6,293 bases of DNA from contig PAVD01000078.1 in NCBI GenBank assembly GCA_002712985.1, positions 13,521 to 19,813 on the forward strand, read 5' to 3'. A program made the position numbers and the translations under genes. Position 1 is the first letter of the stretch. Every line of letters begins with the position of its first letter. Shown here in pieces: positions 6,133 through 6,293 of this stretch. Origin of the DNA: Rhodospirillaceae bacterium (GTDB lineage: Bacteria; Pseudomonadota; Alphaproteobacteria; UBA7887). A model generated the notes under the pieces. It made no database searches. It was not told the origin of the DNA and was given only the letters and a program-made list of their open reading frames with translations.

Positions 6133-6293
6133 CTAGGATATACTGTTCTCAAACAACGCGACTCCACGAATCAAATCTAGCGCTCGCTGTAGCTGATAAT
6201 CCTTCTGAGTTTCTTCCTCCGAAGCCTGCACAGTGGACGTATCCTCGACGTTAGCCACATCTGAATCCTCGAGTTCGGAGTCCAAACGACCTC
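6133..6293 (-). CDS. ctpA: C-terminal end of a CtpA-like S41 carboxy-terminal processing protease (partial)
   Basis: Only the last 52 residues and the TAG stop are in the window; the gene continues past the right edge. An acidic, Gln/Ser/Thr-rich stretch leads into DYQLQRALDLIRGVALF, which resembles, from memory, the C-terminal helix of alphaproteobacterial CtpA proteases. These are periplasmic serine proteases with a PDZ domain that trim or degrade envelope proteins, including cell-wall hydrolases. The PDZ and catalytic Ser/Lys parts are not visible, so the call rests on this tail and on the position directly upstream of rppH, a common arrangement in Alphaproteobacteria. It is too short for the ORF to be certain on its own. 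Confidence 0.6.
   Translation of the reverse strand, partial: GRLDSELEDSDVANVEDTSTVQASEEETQKDYQLQRALDLIRGVALFENSIS

Overview
The window looks like a piece of a Gram-negative, probably alphaproteobacterial chromosome of intermediate GC, possibly from an uncultured or marine lineage. The main evidence is the minus-strand pair at the right end: the tail of a CtpA-like S41 processing protease followed by an RppH-type Nudix hydrolase, a neighbourhood I associate with Alphaproteobacteria. The lineage is inferred from protein families and gene order only, and no database was searched. I see no rRNA, tRNA, CRISPR array, transposase or phage gene.

Left part, plus strand. Positions 1-279 hold no convincing gene, only a weak promoter-like hexamer and very short ORFs. 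Next comes a 683-residue fused alpha/beta E1 of a thiamine-diphosphate 2-oxoacid dehydrogenase (280-2331). After 48 nt there is a cytoplasmic CE4 deacetylase of the HpPgdA-like type (2380-3246). A small hairpin and a promoter-like element in the next gap suggest a transcriptional break. They are followed by a two-domain NIPSNAP protein (3336-3974) and two tightly spaced membrane genes, a YeeE/YedE half (4024-4452) and a DUF6691 half (4462-4884). These two probably form one thiosulfate or sulfur-compound permease.

Right part, minus strand, convergent with the first. Reading leftwards from the right edge: the C-terminal 52 residues of a CtpA-like protease (partial), rppH (5598-6071) for RNA 5'-end pyrophosphate removal, and a PPOX-type flavin/F420 split-barrel protein (4984-5502) whose start is best placed nine codons inside the longest ORF. 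The two gene blocks meet in a 99-nt convergent spacer with AT-rich inverted repeats.

Working together: the two membrane halves are the clearest functional pair. The E1 lacks E2 and E3 partners in view, so its substrate is unknown. Its pairing with the deacetylase, and the NIPSNAP gene nearby, hint at small-molecule catabolism, but this is inference. I found no clear evidence of a wholly new system. The most unusual items are the orphan fused E1 next to an HpPgdA-like deacetylase, and a split sulfur permease with no sulfur enzymes around it.
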